Origin: Otis tarda
Lineage: Eukaryota > Chordata > Aves > Otidiformes > Otididae
Direction of reading: 5' to 3'
NCBI GenBank assembly: GCA_026413225.1
Contig: CM048553.1
Coordinates: 139,632,690 to 139,696,689 of the forward strand
DNA: 64,000 nt
Below, piece by piece: positions 14,101 through 27,200 of this stretch (position 1 is the first letter of the stretch; every line of letters starts with the position of its first letter). The notes under the pieces are model-generated. The model was not told the DNA's origin. It ran no database searches and worked only from the letters and a program-made list of their open reading frames with translations. Both the position numbers and the translations under genes were made by a program.

Positions 14101-17100
14101 CTGCTCAAGCTGAGTTGTGCTCAGGGCAGGCTGAATATTTGGGATAAGAGCTGCCAAACTTTAGGCAAACTCTACTGAGATGTGGCAAATTGAATTTTTT
14201 CAGGATCTCACAGCTTCATCAAATTTGATTACCTTTTCATGGGAACAGGAAAAGGAATATTCTGAGCCCTTAAGTAATTTTCAGACATGAGGGCCAAACA
14301 CAATAGTGCCAGAATTCATGCAGGAGACAGCTATAAAGCTTCTCTTGGTTTTAACATGAGCAAAAGCTGCTCTTTTTCTTTCTTAATCTCTTATTGATAG
14401 AAAAGTCCAGATCACTTAATTCATATATTTTCCTAACTAATTCAACATGGCATGGGAATTTCATTCCAAACATTTAGATTCAGCTAAGTTCTAAGTGTGA
14501 TGAACTTATATGGGAAACCTTTACATGGAAATTGCACTTAACAATTCTTCCTAGAAAAACTTGTAAAATATCCCCCACTACTGCCTGATGGAAAGAGATC
14601 GAGGAATGATTTAAGAAGAAATTTGTGATCAACTCTATGATATTTAGAAATAATAATAATAATCACTGATGTTAACTGATAATAACTGATAGTTCCTCAA
14701 GACTGTAGGAAGGGGCCCAGTCTCTGCATGAAGCAGGCATCTGGCCATGCTTGTGTGAGTGCTCTTGAGTGAGTCCTTGGGCTGCATCCATCAGTCTTTG
14801 GCCAAGTCTCTCACCAAAGCTGCAAATATTATGGGGCTACCAGAGGATGCTATGGATGTAAAGAGATTAAACTTGCCCTTTGGACATGACCAGGCTAAGT
14901 GCATCTAGGTATGGCGCACCCTAGCTAAAAAGAAAGAAGAAAGAAGTATTTGAATTTTTCAGTCCAGGGGAACTTACCACATTGCTCTCTGATTTAGTGC
15001 CTCGTTTATTCTAGCAACCCCAAGGAGGTTCCCATGGGAAAAGGCCATTTATTTGGGTGACAATCACCCTGGGAGGCATCACCAAGATCTTCAGGAAAGA
15101 GCTTGGTTTGGATATTCAGTTGATGGACTTTGCTGTAGTGATGCACATGGAAATCAGTGGGGCAGTATCTGATTTACTGCAGCAAGGAGACGAGATCTTG
15201 CCTCAGGTGTTCTAGGCTAATAGCGGTGATAGGGTCTGCTTCCATCTTACATTGTAAAAAAAAAGAGGATTAAGAGAAGAGAAGTCATTACGATCCTTGG
15301 GTTTGACAAGCAAACTCAGCCTCTAGCAGCAGAGGGATGAGAGAGGTGTGATGAGGAAACAGCAGAGACAGGTCATTGCGGAGGAGCCACCTTGGTAGAG
15401 GTTCCAGTCTGAACAGTGCAATCGAAAAAGGCAAGAAGGGCTGGATCAGAAACAGCAGCTGAAAACTGAAGGGTTTAACTGCTGGTTTCTGCAGGAAGGG
15501 GGAAGAGGATGGCTGTGGTTATGGTTTGATAGTCTCATAACAGCCTGCCGCTTTCTTAAATAACACAGAGTGTGCTCCGTCAAGCAGGAGCCACCAAGCA
15601 CCTGCTTACCCCACGCCCCGCATCAGGAGGCTTGGCCGAACATAAACACACAGGTGAAGAGGTTGAGATGATGAAAGACAATAGACCATTACCAGGGACT
15701 TAATGGTGTTGTAAAGGAGATAAATGTCTTTGAAGTAGCACCCTTAAAACATGTGACCTTTGGGCTGACCTTTCCTTTCAGATTATGGTATGCAGATTGT
15801 TTTATACTGGCCAGCGCAAACAAGGCAAGCAGAGCCAGAATCTCAGCCCCTGTGCTAGGAAAGTACTTGGACATCATATCCATCTAGATAGCCTGTTGTT
15901 TACTCTGCCACAATTACTGCCTTTCAAGACACATCTCTCACGCTCCAAACAAAGCAAGTTTATTATTTCCACCTGAATTCCATTAATAAGAACAAATCCT
16001 GAAGACAAGAGCCAAACCCAAATCATCCCTCCAGTAAGCACAGGCTTCCTCTGTGCTGGAAAAGCACTGTTATGATTTCATGTCGCTCGAACGGGACTAT
16101 CTGGAGGAGATGTGCACTACCGAGTGTTTTATTCACCAGCAAGGGACATGACTGAGACAGACCTGAGGGGATCACCACTGGAAAGAGCAGAGATGCTGGA
16201 AGCACGGTGTGTGAGGCTGTGATTGAGGCTATGAGAAGATAAGCAGAGCTTATCCATTTCTCTTTTCCCAGCTGGGAGCATGCCAGCATGAATTAGCACT
16301 TTCTTCTATGTACCATCAAAGCACTGATTTACGGTATTTAGATGACAAGCTTTTCTATTCACCAGCAGTGTTTCTGTTCTGTGTGTGCATGGTGCTTGGT
16401 GTAACAGTGCTCCAATCCATGACTGGAGCCAAACACATAATAAATAAGGGTAAGAAGAAAGATACAAATGTTATTTGAAAGGTTGCATGTGCACAGTCTT
16501 TGCTGCTTTATACCACTTTGAGAAAAAACAGAAAAGGGGAGTTTTTCTCAATCCAGAGGCAGGGAGATATCTCAGGTCTGCAGAGGTGAAGATGTGAGGA
16601 AAGGAGAACAAACATGAGCAAGTGAAGCCCTTCACCCCTTTTAGCATCCCTGTAAAATTGGGTCAGCCTTAAAGAAGAAGGTCTGAAGGTCCCAGCCAGC
16701 CTAGAGCTGTCCATCCATGCAGATAGGGCACTGCATGTGCGAGCAATTGCTGGGGCTGAGAGGAATAGGGCGGCTCTGTGCTACCCCACACACAGCTTGG
16801 GGGGAAATGCTGTGGACAGTGGTGGAGCAGGGGATGGAAAGGGGGCACATGATGAGATGAGAGCATGGCAGTGACCCTATGGCAGCTGCAGAGCAGACAC
16901 CAATGCGACTTCTTGTAAGCATCATAAATGTTGTGGAGGAGAAGAGGGCTCACAGCCCTGGGCAGCAAAGTCTGACCTGCTGCTACACCTCTTGCCTTAG
17001 TTGTTATGTGTCCCACACACAGCTCCTGGCTCCTCTGACCCCACTCCTGGAGCTGTGCAACAAGGAACAAACTCCTGCACCTATCTGCGGCCACATGAAT

Positions 17101-20100
17101 GCAAAACTCAAGAAGTGCCCTGTGAGTAAGTGCCGCCCGAGCCAGGGAGGTTCCTGAAATACTACTCTGCATTGCTGTCCCACCTTCATAGCTGGGGCTG
17201 AGGACATGTTGCAGCCTGCTCTATTCAGCTGGCCTGGGGTTATGCAGGGCCTCGGGGCAGGGGAGAGTGGGGGTGTCTCTGTGTCTTTGCCTGCTTTTGT
17301 TCAGTCCTGATTTTGTGGTGATGCGGTGAGCTGCAGAAAAGCCTTAGCACAGGGGGAACTCTGGTTACTCCCTTTAGAAAAGCTCATGTGTTTCCAGCTC
17401 TGTGAAGCAAAGGGAATATGATGGACAGGACCCCCACCTGGGTCCAACCTCAAAAGCTTTTGAAGGGAGTAGAAAAGCAGCTGTTTAATTACAAATGGAC
17501 TTTGGTGTTAAATTTGACCCTGATCTAAGTAAAGGAAATCTGTCAGCTTTCTAAGAAACAAATGAGGGTGCTACATTAATTTGTATGTCCCAAGGACTCA
17601 AACTATAATTATTATGAAATGGGCACAGGGTTTTGCTAAGCTAGATTTTGTTTTCTCAGGCCTTGCCATTCAAGTGTCTCCGAGCTGCACATGGTCAGAG
17701 TTTAGGAGAGTGATTGGAAGGCAGCACCACATCTGCATCCCCATATTTACTGTTCCCTAAACTGTTACTTTGGGATATTGAGTTAGATGAATCTTTGCCT
17801 TAGTGAGCCTGGCTGCTTTTGGGTACTTACAGTACATCCTAAGTCTGAATATAATGTATTTTGAATGGTTTTGGGGGGTATTTTTGTTTGGTTTGCGCTC
17901 TACCTAGGTTCAAACTTTGGTATCCAGCAAAGCCAGTGGTATTTGCCCATAATGCAAACTCCACCATCAGACAGAGCTTGTCACTGCTTCTGGCTTTCCC
18001 TATGGCCAGAAAGCTTGCTCTGTTTGTGCCATAGCTGGAATGAGTGGCGGGGTGAGGATGAGGGTGAGCGGGGGGCAGACAGGCATCCTTCAAGGAGGGC
18101 ACCTGGGCTGGGGCCTGGATTTGCTCCTCCAGAATCCAAACAGAGCCTGGCATTGGCATGTTTTTGACTCTGTGCCACAAGCATTTGCTCTCCATAGCGC
18201 TTTCTTAATTTGGCTAGATGGTATTTATCCTCTCCTTGGGAGAGACTACTGAGACTCCAGGAAGCTTGATTTATGCCAGTTGTTCAATTTGTGACAACTG
18301 CTGTCAACAGTTGTTCATTTTTACTGTTCTTGGGCCCAGATGTCTCAAAGATGAGCTCAGTGCTGCATAAATACAGTAAATAGAGATAATATTAGCAACT
18401 CAGCTTCCTTTCTAGGGGAGAAGTACGGAGCAATCTACTGCCCTTTCTTCCCAACCTGTCTCTCCCACCTCCCCGTCTTCAGCACAGCACTGGAGGAACC
18501 AGTGGAAAGGGGAAGTGGATAAACTTTTCCTTCCTCTTCCTTGGTGCATTGCCCATCACCCTTGCTTCCACACTAAAATCACATCTCAACTTGTTCATAG
18601 TGTAGCTATGTATCAATTTGCCCAGACCACCCCAGAGCAAGGCCTCTGGCCTCCGTGGCAGAGGTGCACCTGGTCCTCCAGGCTTTTGGTACAAACAGGA
18701 GACAAAACAGAGACAGCAGAGCTCTCTGCCCATCTCTCTTCTCCCCAGTATTGATAAAGATTATTGCACCAAAAGGGAAACAATCCTAAAAACTTCTTAG
18801 CAGAACCACCCTCTCAAGGCCTCCGTTTCCTAACTGAATATACAACTCAATATCACATGGGCTCAGAAAAGTGGCCTTAAGGTGATTATTTGTCCCAGGT
18901 CATGCCTTGCCCCATTATTTGAGCTGGATGCCCCATCAATACTATGGGCAGTTCAGTGCTTTTTAAGAAAGGCCCTGTCCAAACGCAGGAGGGACGAACA
19001 CAACCCTAAATCCCACCCCAGCTGTGAAAAGGCTCTTCCCCCTCTGCTTCTTCCAGGGTGGATGTTCTTCTCTTAAATTTGCGTTAAAATGTCTCAAAAG
19101 CCACAACTGGAATTCCAGTGTCTGGACATAATTAGTAAGAAATATGGGTGATTTAATGTCTTTATTCTAATTAGCAGCTCAAAGTAGGAATTCTATCAAG
19201 AGTGTTGAGCCATGTAGGTAACATTAAAATCTCAGCAAATTATGAACAAGGCTGTTTACCTTGTGAAACCTGTTGCATGTTAATGGAGGATCCTGTTTGA
19301 TCCTTGGTGCTTTCTGAATTTTCTGCCATTGACTCATGCTGATGAATTTTCCAGTGTAATTGCAGAAAGCACTTCAGACAGCTCCTGCCTCTGGCTCTTC
19401 CCTCCCGTCCTCCCTTGCATGAGGAGGCACAGGCTGTCTTCAGCCTGGCAGGAGGGGCTTTTCCCACACTTATCTGTCAGCAAGGCCAGGGTCAGGCCCG
19501 GGCAGCCACAGCCAGCCTCCCGGGCAGCCTTTCGTGCAAGTGAAAGCTGCCACATGGCTCTTTGCATGCAGCGGGGGACAAAAGGAAGCATGAAGATGTC
19601 CATGAACATCTGAAGACATCCGGTTGTATTGGAAGCCCAAGGCCGTACTGACTCTGGCAGGGCTGCAGGTCTTTCCCCTTATAGGTGGCTGGGGCTGGGC
19701 TTGGAGAGGGCACATTGCTCCGCAGGGACGACAATCCCCCCGTGCCTCTTCCCCAAGCCCTCCAGGGAACGGCAGCCTCACACAACATCAGCATGCACGT
19801 TCAGCGGATAAAACCTGGAATGTGACACCCCGGGGTCCGGGGCCAGCTGGAGGTGGGAGGACAGAGCCGGGAGCGCGTTATGATGCTCGTAGTCACGCTG
19901 GACACATACGGTTATATTTAAGTGCTGGATGTCTGCTAGCTGAGGAGGCTGAGGCAAGACTGGACTTGATTAGACGTAATGACAAAAATGGACCAACTGT
20001 TGCTGAGAAAGCCTCCGCAGCAAAGTATTAGCTCTTTGTTATTGAGATATTACTGTCTGAGGCTTCACTGCTTTCAACTCCCCATCGTTATCTTTACAGA

Positions 20101-20989
20101 CTTCCACTGCACTTTAAATAGGTTCCCAAGTTCAGCTTTTTGCCCTCGGCCATAAATTTAACATACTAAATATTTTCATCTGCTGTAGAGCACACCACAC
20201 TGTGGAACTTGTTACTGTATGGAAAATAAATACGGCTTGAAAACAGAACACACTTTCGAAAATATTTTTTTTTAAGTATAACCCTTTTCACCCTAAAAAT
20301 ATCAAAAATCAGTATTTTTGTTTTCCAGTGTCTGAGTTAATGTATATTTTTTGTATCTTTAATTATTCAATGAGTGCTGACTGTACATCTCCATATCTAA
20401 ACCTAATGGACAAAAACCCCCACATTTTTAAATTGATATTAAAATATAGTTTTAGGTTTACTTATTTGCCATTAAAAGATACAATAAATGTAATTATTTT
20501 TTCAGACTTCATTTAATATAAGGTTTTTGTATTTGCCTGTGTTTATACACAAATAATAAATTAACAGTGTGTTTTCTGTTGTGATTAAATATACATTTTT
20601 ATTATCTCTAATATGCTGAGCTTATTTCTATTTGCTGAAAGGTACCAGAAAACTGTATATTTCTGTGCAAAATTTTATGTAGAACTAAATAATCTTATGT
20701 TATACAAATCACTACAACGTATCATTTAGATCTTTGATCAAATTAATGGAGGTTATACTTAATTTAGAGTGACCCTGAGAGTCTCGTCTTTACTGGTGAC
20801 TGTAGTAGCTTTTAATCTTTACGCATTAACTAAAAACCTGCTGAGGACTCTGTACCTCACAGTTGAGTTTTCTTAGATTTATGGAGGCAGAGGTAGACCA
20901 GGCAAGAAGGAACATGCCTGTACCTAATGGCTAGGGAACTGCACTGAGGGATTTACATGAAACAGTAACTGGATAAAAACCAGTGATAG
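8141..20989. other. Gene desert, 12.8 kb without gene or recognisable mobile element
   Basis: Frames such as 10728-11114 (minus) and 16669-17172 (minus) have no family resemblance. A-rich runs occur at 13604-13618 and about 13657-13669. The repeat-free span is long, which in a desert flanking a developmental gene fits selection against insertion. The candidate element at 19725-20120 is the most notable patch. Confidence 0.5.
19725..20120. promoter_or_regulatory. Candidate conserved noncoding element with retained CpGs
   Basis: A CpG-containing core (CGTAGTCACGCTGG, CATACGGTTATATTTAAGTG) abuts an AT-rich part with GATTAGACGTAATGA, a pair of homeodomain-like cores. CpG retention in a CpG-poor desert suggests either constraint or an unmethylated element. 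No coding frame is credible. Confidence 0.3.
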
Positions 20990-21160
20990 AAACATAGAAT
21001 CACAGAATAATTTAGCTTTGAAGATACCTCTGGAGGTCATCTAGTCCAACCCCTGCTCAAAGCAGGGCGAACTTCAAAGTGAAATCCAACTTCAAGTTAG
21101 ATCAGGTAGTGCAGGGTCATAACCAGCTGAGGCATGAGTATGTCCACAGACAGAGACACT
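20990..21160 (-). mobile_element. CR1 LINE 3' end, minus orientation
   Basis: ACATAGAATCACAGAATAAT, then GGAGGTCATCTAGTCCAACCCC, TGCTCAAAGCAGGGC and AAGTTAGATCAGGT match the CR1 3' UTR in reverse. A small internal duplication of an ACTTCAAAGT-like piece distorts the middle. More diverged than the copy at 7991. Confidence 0.9.
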
Positions 21161-22023
21161 CTCGGGTGCAAACACCAGGGCAGTCCCTGCCCAACTGAGT
21201 ACCCTACAAAAGTCAGGCTTTTTGCTCAGTTTCCTACCAGTCCTGTGATTCCTGCACAACACTGCAGTTTCTACAGGGACCTACAGGCCAGAGAGAGATG
21301 AGGGTACTTGCCTGAAATGTGGGAATGTGGTTTAAAATCCCCTCAGGCAGAGGAAGCCTCAAACCCTTCCTTGAATGGTGGTCCATCTGCTGTGGCCAGA
21401 AATGCCGCCGACCGCAGGCTTTCTTGTATTATTGATTCAAGTCCTGTGTCTGTTGCTAAAAGCATACGGATGCTGCTTCATCCCCTTCCAGCAGCTGTAC
21501 CCCCTCAGGGGAGTGCCTCAGCCCCAGTCCTGTCCCTGTTCCTGCGTGGGGGCCCTTGCAGGCCGGGGTTGCTTCTCCTCATGGGCTTTCTGCATTGCTT
21601 TGCTGGCAGGTCTCTGCAGAGGGCTTGGTCTGATGCAGGTAAGGCAAAAGGCACCCACTCAGAGGGGGCTGCTCCCCTCTATTTCTGAGTCAAAAAGATG
21701 CCCCCTCCCCCCCTAGGTTTAATCACTGAGGAAGAGGGCTCAGCCAGCAGCGGGAATGCTTTGGGACAAAAGCTGCTGGGTTTGAGCGTGGACTCCCCTG
21801 CTCACAGTGTCCACTGGAGAGAGTGCTACCCTCCGAGGAGTGTAGACAGCAGGGTCTTACCATGGCCCTGGGGCAATTCTAGGGGGACACCAGTGATGTG
21901 GGCCTGGAGGGACCAGACATATCCTTGCAAACCCCCATCACCATCTGCTCACAGCAAGTCCCATTCTTAGGGTAAAGACCAGCCAGCAACTTCGACCCCT
22001 GTTCCAGCAGCAGAGCTAGAGCT

Positions 22024-22057
22024 GCCCAGCCAGCTCCTTAGCCCAGCCAGCTCCTTA
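22024..22057. repeat. Perfect 17-bp tandem duplication
   Basis: GCCCAGCCAGCTCCTTA occurs twice with no spacer and no mismatch. Perfect identity suggests a recent slippage event. Confidence 0.9.
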
Positions 22058-23399
22058 GTCTGAACTAAAGTAGGGCTTTAATTAGAGGATATGAAGCCAG
22101 AGTGAGTTGGGTCCTCTCAGCCATGCTCCCAATAGGCAACACTTACTGGGCCACCAAGGTAATCCCCAGGGGTCTCCTCACACTTGCACAGGACTGATGC
22201 CTCTGTGAGCTCTGCTCCCATCAGTGCTATATGGAGTTTGGCTTTCAGCATCTGGCAAACCCAAATTGCCCCCATCACCCTCACTGCTAAGGTTAGAACA
22301 GCCTTTGGGCCACTGAACAGGCTCATAAGGTGGCCAAGGAGCCTCCATCCCTCTTGTTGTTGTTGTGAGTGGAAGGTGCTGAACCTTGCACCAAGCACAT
22401 GCAAAAGATCATTGTCCTTTGAAATGTTATTACACTGTAAAACATTATTTAACTGCAAGCTCTTAAAAAGGCTAGAACATTATACCACCTTTACTTTTAC
22501 ATATTGCTTTGCTTAATTTACTACTTGGTTTAGAGAGTAAGTCTTTAAAAAAAATTAACAGAAACAACTTCTGAACGGCCCATGAAAAGATGTACCTATT
22601 GCAATGTCGCTCTTAAAATGCCCATTAACATCTTTCACTTGTCATTCAGGATTTCAGGGTCACACTTTTGGTATGAATGCAACCAGCTGGATTACTGCTT
22701 ATGTGTTTTAAAAAAAGAATTAGAGAACAGTTGATAGAGACAAGTTCTCTAAGAGACTTGCAGAATGGGCAGAAAGCAAAATATTTATAAGTTGAACATC
22801 ACATAATCCTGTGCCTTACCTAGATCCCTGATGCTGGTGGGGGAGTCTGCTGGACTGACCTTCCCTCTACAGAACCCACAGCAGCCAAGGCTGGAGCACC
22901 AATGCAAGTCTTTTTTCCTCTACATTTTTCCCACATTTTCCACAAGGAGTGGTGGGACCACAACTGTCCCCAGTGACTCTTACATACCCAGCTGATATGG
23001 ATCTTCCCACCTCCTGTAGCTCCAGTCTACACCACCTACCTCTGCAAGATGCAAAAGTCAGATCTTGGCTTGGCCAACATGACACCTTCCCTGCAGCACA
23101 GGTTTGTCCTGTGGCATTTTATTAGTGCTCAAGCATGGAGCTCTGCAAAGGCAGATCTAAGGCCAGGTCCATGTCCCCATCCTGTGCAGTCACCCACTTT
23201 GGTTATCAGCACTGCTGTGATGGTGGTGGATACCAAGAATCCAGGTAGAGAGAGACAAAGCAGGTGGTTCCCACAGCTGTCCCCAAGGTCAGCAAACATG
23301 ACTGAAGATGCAGTGCACTCCCTCCAAGGAGAGGGTCCCACAGAGGTGATGTTATATAGGTGTTTTACAGGTATTAGGTACTATTATAGAGGTATACAC

Positions 23400-23485
23400 C
23401 ATATTATATATTACAATTATAATATGATATGTTATTTATACATAAATATGCATTTATATGAATATATGCCTGTATGCATATAAAT
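23400..23485. repeat. AT-rich inverted-repeat cluster
   Basis: Two hairpin-capable inverted repeats sit side by side: CATATTATA (23400-23408) with TATAATATG (23418-23426), and ATTTATATG (23452-23460) with CATATAAAT (23477-23485). The surrounding 23340-23530 is alternating A/T. This could extrude cruciforms or act as a fragile or nuclear-matrix-binding stretch. Confidence 0.7.
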
Positions 23486-24188
23486 TGTTAAATAGCTAAC
23501 ATTATGTAGGTATGTAGTACATATATCATTGTGGAGGTGACAGGGAGTGAGACAGGTCTCTCTGAACCTGGCCCTTAATGTTCTTCTCATGCCTCTGCCC
23601 AGCAGAGCTGCCCAGTCCACGATCCTGCCATTCAAGTTGATCTATAGGGTTCACTCAGAAGAGAAAGCAGAGCCTTTCAGAAACAAACACTCCCCTGGGG
23701 CATGGAGCAGTGTCCTTTAGTTCTGCAAGATCATAGGCTAAAGGACAGGCATTTTATGCCTGGCTGTAGAATAATTTTGCTGTGTAATACTTCAGAAGGT
23801 GCTTTGATAGATCAGAGATGAGCAGATGTGCTCCTTGCCTCCTTGGGCATCATGGAAGTCCCTACTTTTTTTTACATTCCCTTGTGTGGAGGTGTTGCAA
23901 TTCTCCATAGGGAAGAAATCAGTGAAACAGCATGAGGATTTTTCTGTGTATTACTTGTTTTATTTATGCTTTAACTTTAAACAGTGGTGGGTCAAATGGC
24001 AGTGAGGTGGCCCCATCTTGGGAGCCAGGGCCAGCAAGGGGGCCAAGAGGGCTTGGCCTCAAGGTCTGCATTGGACGAGGTAGGGAGGGAGCAAACCACC
24101 CTAGTGCCCTCAGCCCAAATTGAAGCCCCACAACATCCCTTCAAATTGTGTGCAATGGTGACACACGCACACAAATAGTGTGCACAAT

Positions 24189-24204
24189 AGCACCATCTGG
24201 TGAC
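24189..24204 (-). promoter_or_regulatory. Candidate CTCF-like site
   Basis: Plus-strand AGCACCATCTGGTGAC resembles the reverse form of the CTCF core AGCGCCMYCTRGTGGC, with one CpG-to-CpA difference and one terminal change. In a gene desert next to a developmental gene such sites often anchor loops. By-eye motif match only. Confidence 0.25.
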
Positions 24205-27200
24205 TTTGGCCATCAGGTTGTATTTCCATGGCACCATATTACCCAGGAGACAACCTCCTCTCCAGCGCCTGGACTGCGGTTCTCCATGCTCTTTTCAGCC
24301 ATAACATCAATGAGTTCAGTTCTTCTGCAGAATAACAAACAGTAGACATTACAGAGTCTTTCAAAACCACTCCTGCCAAACTCTCACATTGTTGCTGGTG
24401 TGACCCAGTAATTTAACATTCTCATGTTTCAGCAAATTTGGGTTTACATTCCTTTTTTCGGATATTTGTTAGGTATTTGGCACATAAGGCACTACCTACC
24501 AAATGTCAGGAGAACTCTCACAGCCCAGTTACCAAATGAAGCATTTTTCTGGCTTTCCTGGAGGTTTGTTTCCTATTCCTTGGAGGCAATGTGTCTCTGA
24601 CTAACACACATTTCTTCAGGTCAATGGTCACACCCTGACTGTGTTCCACTACTTCTTCCACTGTCACTAAGGCAAAATTTCCAAAGAAAATCTCCCACTC
24701 AAGAGTAGGCTTTGTGGGAAGCTAGCCACATTGCCACCCTTCTTAGCTGTCCCATTAAAAAAGGGTTGAAACAAGCCCTAAAAAGGCAAACACTCAGCCC
24801 AGCATTACCATGAAGCACAGGTGCCCAAAGCATGTCCTGTTTCCTCTGCCTCACCTTTTTTTTCTTGTTGCATGAGAAAACAAGCAGTGATAAGAAAGCA
24901 CTTTTTTCATACTTCAGAGAGGATTCCCAGGCTCTTGGTTGGATTAGGGAAGCACTGAGGTAAAGCATAAACACGTGAGCCCAGAAAACCTCCTTTGCTC
25001 CACACATTCCACTGTAACCAAAGAAGAAGAGGTTATATCTATGGATTCCTCTTCTCCTTCAGAGACACATGCTTCCTCATGGCTCTCCCCATGACACCTG
25101 ACTCTCCTCAGCTCCCTGGCTGGGCCTGCACATCACACCACAGCCATGCCAGTGACAAAAGTGCCCCATGTGCTCCTCCCACCATGCCCTGCAAACACCT
25201 CCTGACTTCTTGTCCAGAGACAGCCGACACATGGCCACATAGCTACTAGACTCCCTAGCAAGATGCACATTTCCCTGAGCAGTTCAAAGGCATGTCAGCT
25301 CCAGACTTTATGCAACCTTGTGAGCTTTGGTCATCTCTCTCTATGCGTTTGGTCTGTGCCATGGCAGCAAATTGATGGGCACCCCCACTGCGGTGTATTC
25401 ACTCTGTACCATCCTTGTAAACTCATCTTACAAGGATGTCTAATATTATAAAGTCATCACTATGATTAAATATATTACTGAGTGCTAGGCTATTCTGAAA
25501 CACCATCAGGCACAACTGAAACTCTGCTGCATTTCCTTTGTAAACGAACAAAGCACTTTTTGAGTTCTGTCTTCTCTGCTGTTTTCACCATTTATTTACT
25601 CAGTCTGATTCCCAGAGCAGAAGGATTTGCAAGGAACCAGACAGCAATTAGTGCCAAGCTGCAGAGTTTCCCATCTGATTATACATGCTGGATGTGGTCA
25701 AAGAGTAAAGACATTTTTCATGACCAGTTTGTTGTCTCTGTGTTTTTGGGATGCACTGATCCCCTGAAGACCCAACTCGCTGCACACACAGTGCAGATCA
25801 ATGTCACTGATTCAGGGCTACTCTGGACTCTTGCTGGGAGAAATCTCCAGTTGGAAACTTGTGGCTTCTTCCCACAGCTGTGATTTTGCCCCATGCTGAA
25901 CCATCCCTGGACAAATGGGCTACATCTGTTCAAGCAAACTAAACACAGCCAAGGCAGCACCAGCATGTGATGGTCCATATCGGTCGTTGTCAGCACAGGG
26001 CCGGCCGGGCCCCTCACCCTACCCCAGGCCTGGCAGCTTTTCCCCCTTCTGACTGTGTTGTGAACAAGGGTAGAATTCACACAGCTTAATGTGAAAAGGG
26101 TATTTTTTAAATTATGGTGATTTTCATTTTACGAACTTTAATTTTGAAGCAGTAAGATCTTCACTGGACTTTTTATGAGTGAGTGCCCAAATGCCTCCCA
26201 GTTGTGAATTTTGTCAAATAATTCTTCATTGTAACTGCTTCTGTAATCTAAGATGCAAGATGAAGTGCGCATCCTTTCTGGCTATAGTAGAAGCAAGCCT
26301 CTGTTGCAGAAAAAAATCCGTAGGTGTCTCTTCTTCTCCACTTATTTTTTACCACTCATGAATCAAGCTTCACATTGATTGTTCATTAGTAGGTAAGGCA
26401 ATCATTTTATAGTCTGTAGTGTTCAAATGCATTTATTTTCTTGTATAATATTTCAAAATTAGATCACTTATTTATTGCATTTTGCCTGTAAAACAAATGT
26501 TGCTTTGCAACACTTAAATGACTCATGCAGAATTGTACGTAGCACCAGTAGTGTCAAACACCCTGTGCAAATTACAATCCAGCAATGAATAATAAAGGCA
26601 ACTATCTGACACCTCCATTTTGTGTAACATATTGAAAGATCCAGCAAAATCAACAGAAAGACACATTTTGACTTCAGCCACACTGTAGTTATCTATATGG
26701 TTCTTACTGTTGTGAGATCAAGTCCCTCGCAGTGTTTTAATAGCCCTATTTCCAAGTACTTTTTTGAGTTTCTTGGTGCTGTTATCTCCATTTAACCGAC
26801 AATACTTGGATGCATGACAGGGTTAAGGGATAAGAGCTAGGACTCATAAAAAACCTTGTTTGATGCCAAAATAACAAGCATGGTCCACCTAAATTTTAGT
26901 TTTTTTCTGCTCGAGGTGGAATGCAGAGCCAGCAGCAGGTGCCCAGTCTGGTCCTTCACAGTGCGTTGGGGAGGAAGGGCACTTCAGGGAAAGACCTCAA
27001 ACCATCAGTGCTTTTCACTGCAGTTGGCTAGTGGGAAAAACTACAGATAAAGCCACCTCTTTAACTCCATTCTTCTCCCCACATAGGCACTGTGCCCAGG
27101 TGCATCTTACCAGCACCCTCTTCTGCAGTGAGGACTGCTGAGAGGGCCAAGAGGGAAAACCTGGCTGTGAAATACTATCTTAAGCATGATTTAGCCCCGC

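Noticed and set aside
16669-17172. 167-codon minus-strand frame
   Set aside because: No recognisable domain; overlaps several equally open frames in GC-richer DNA.
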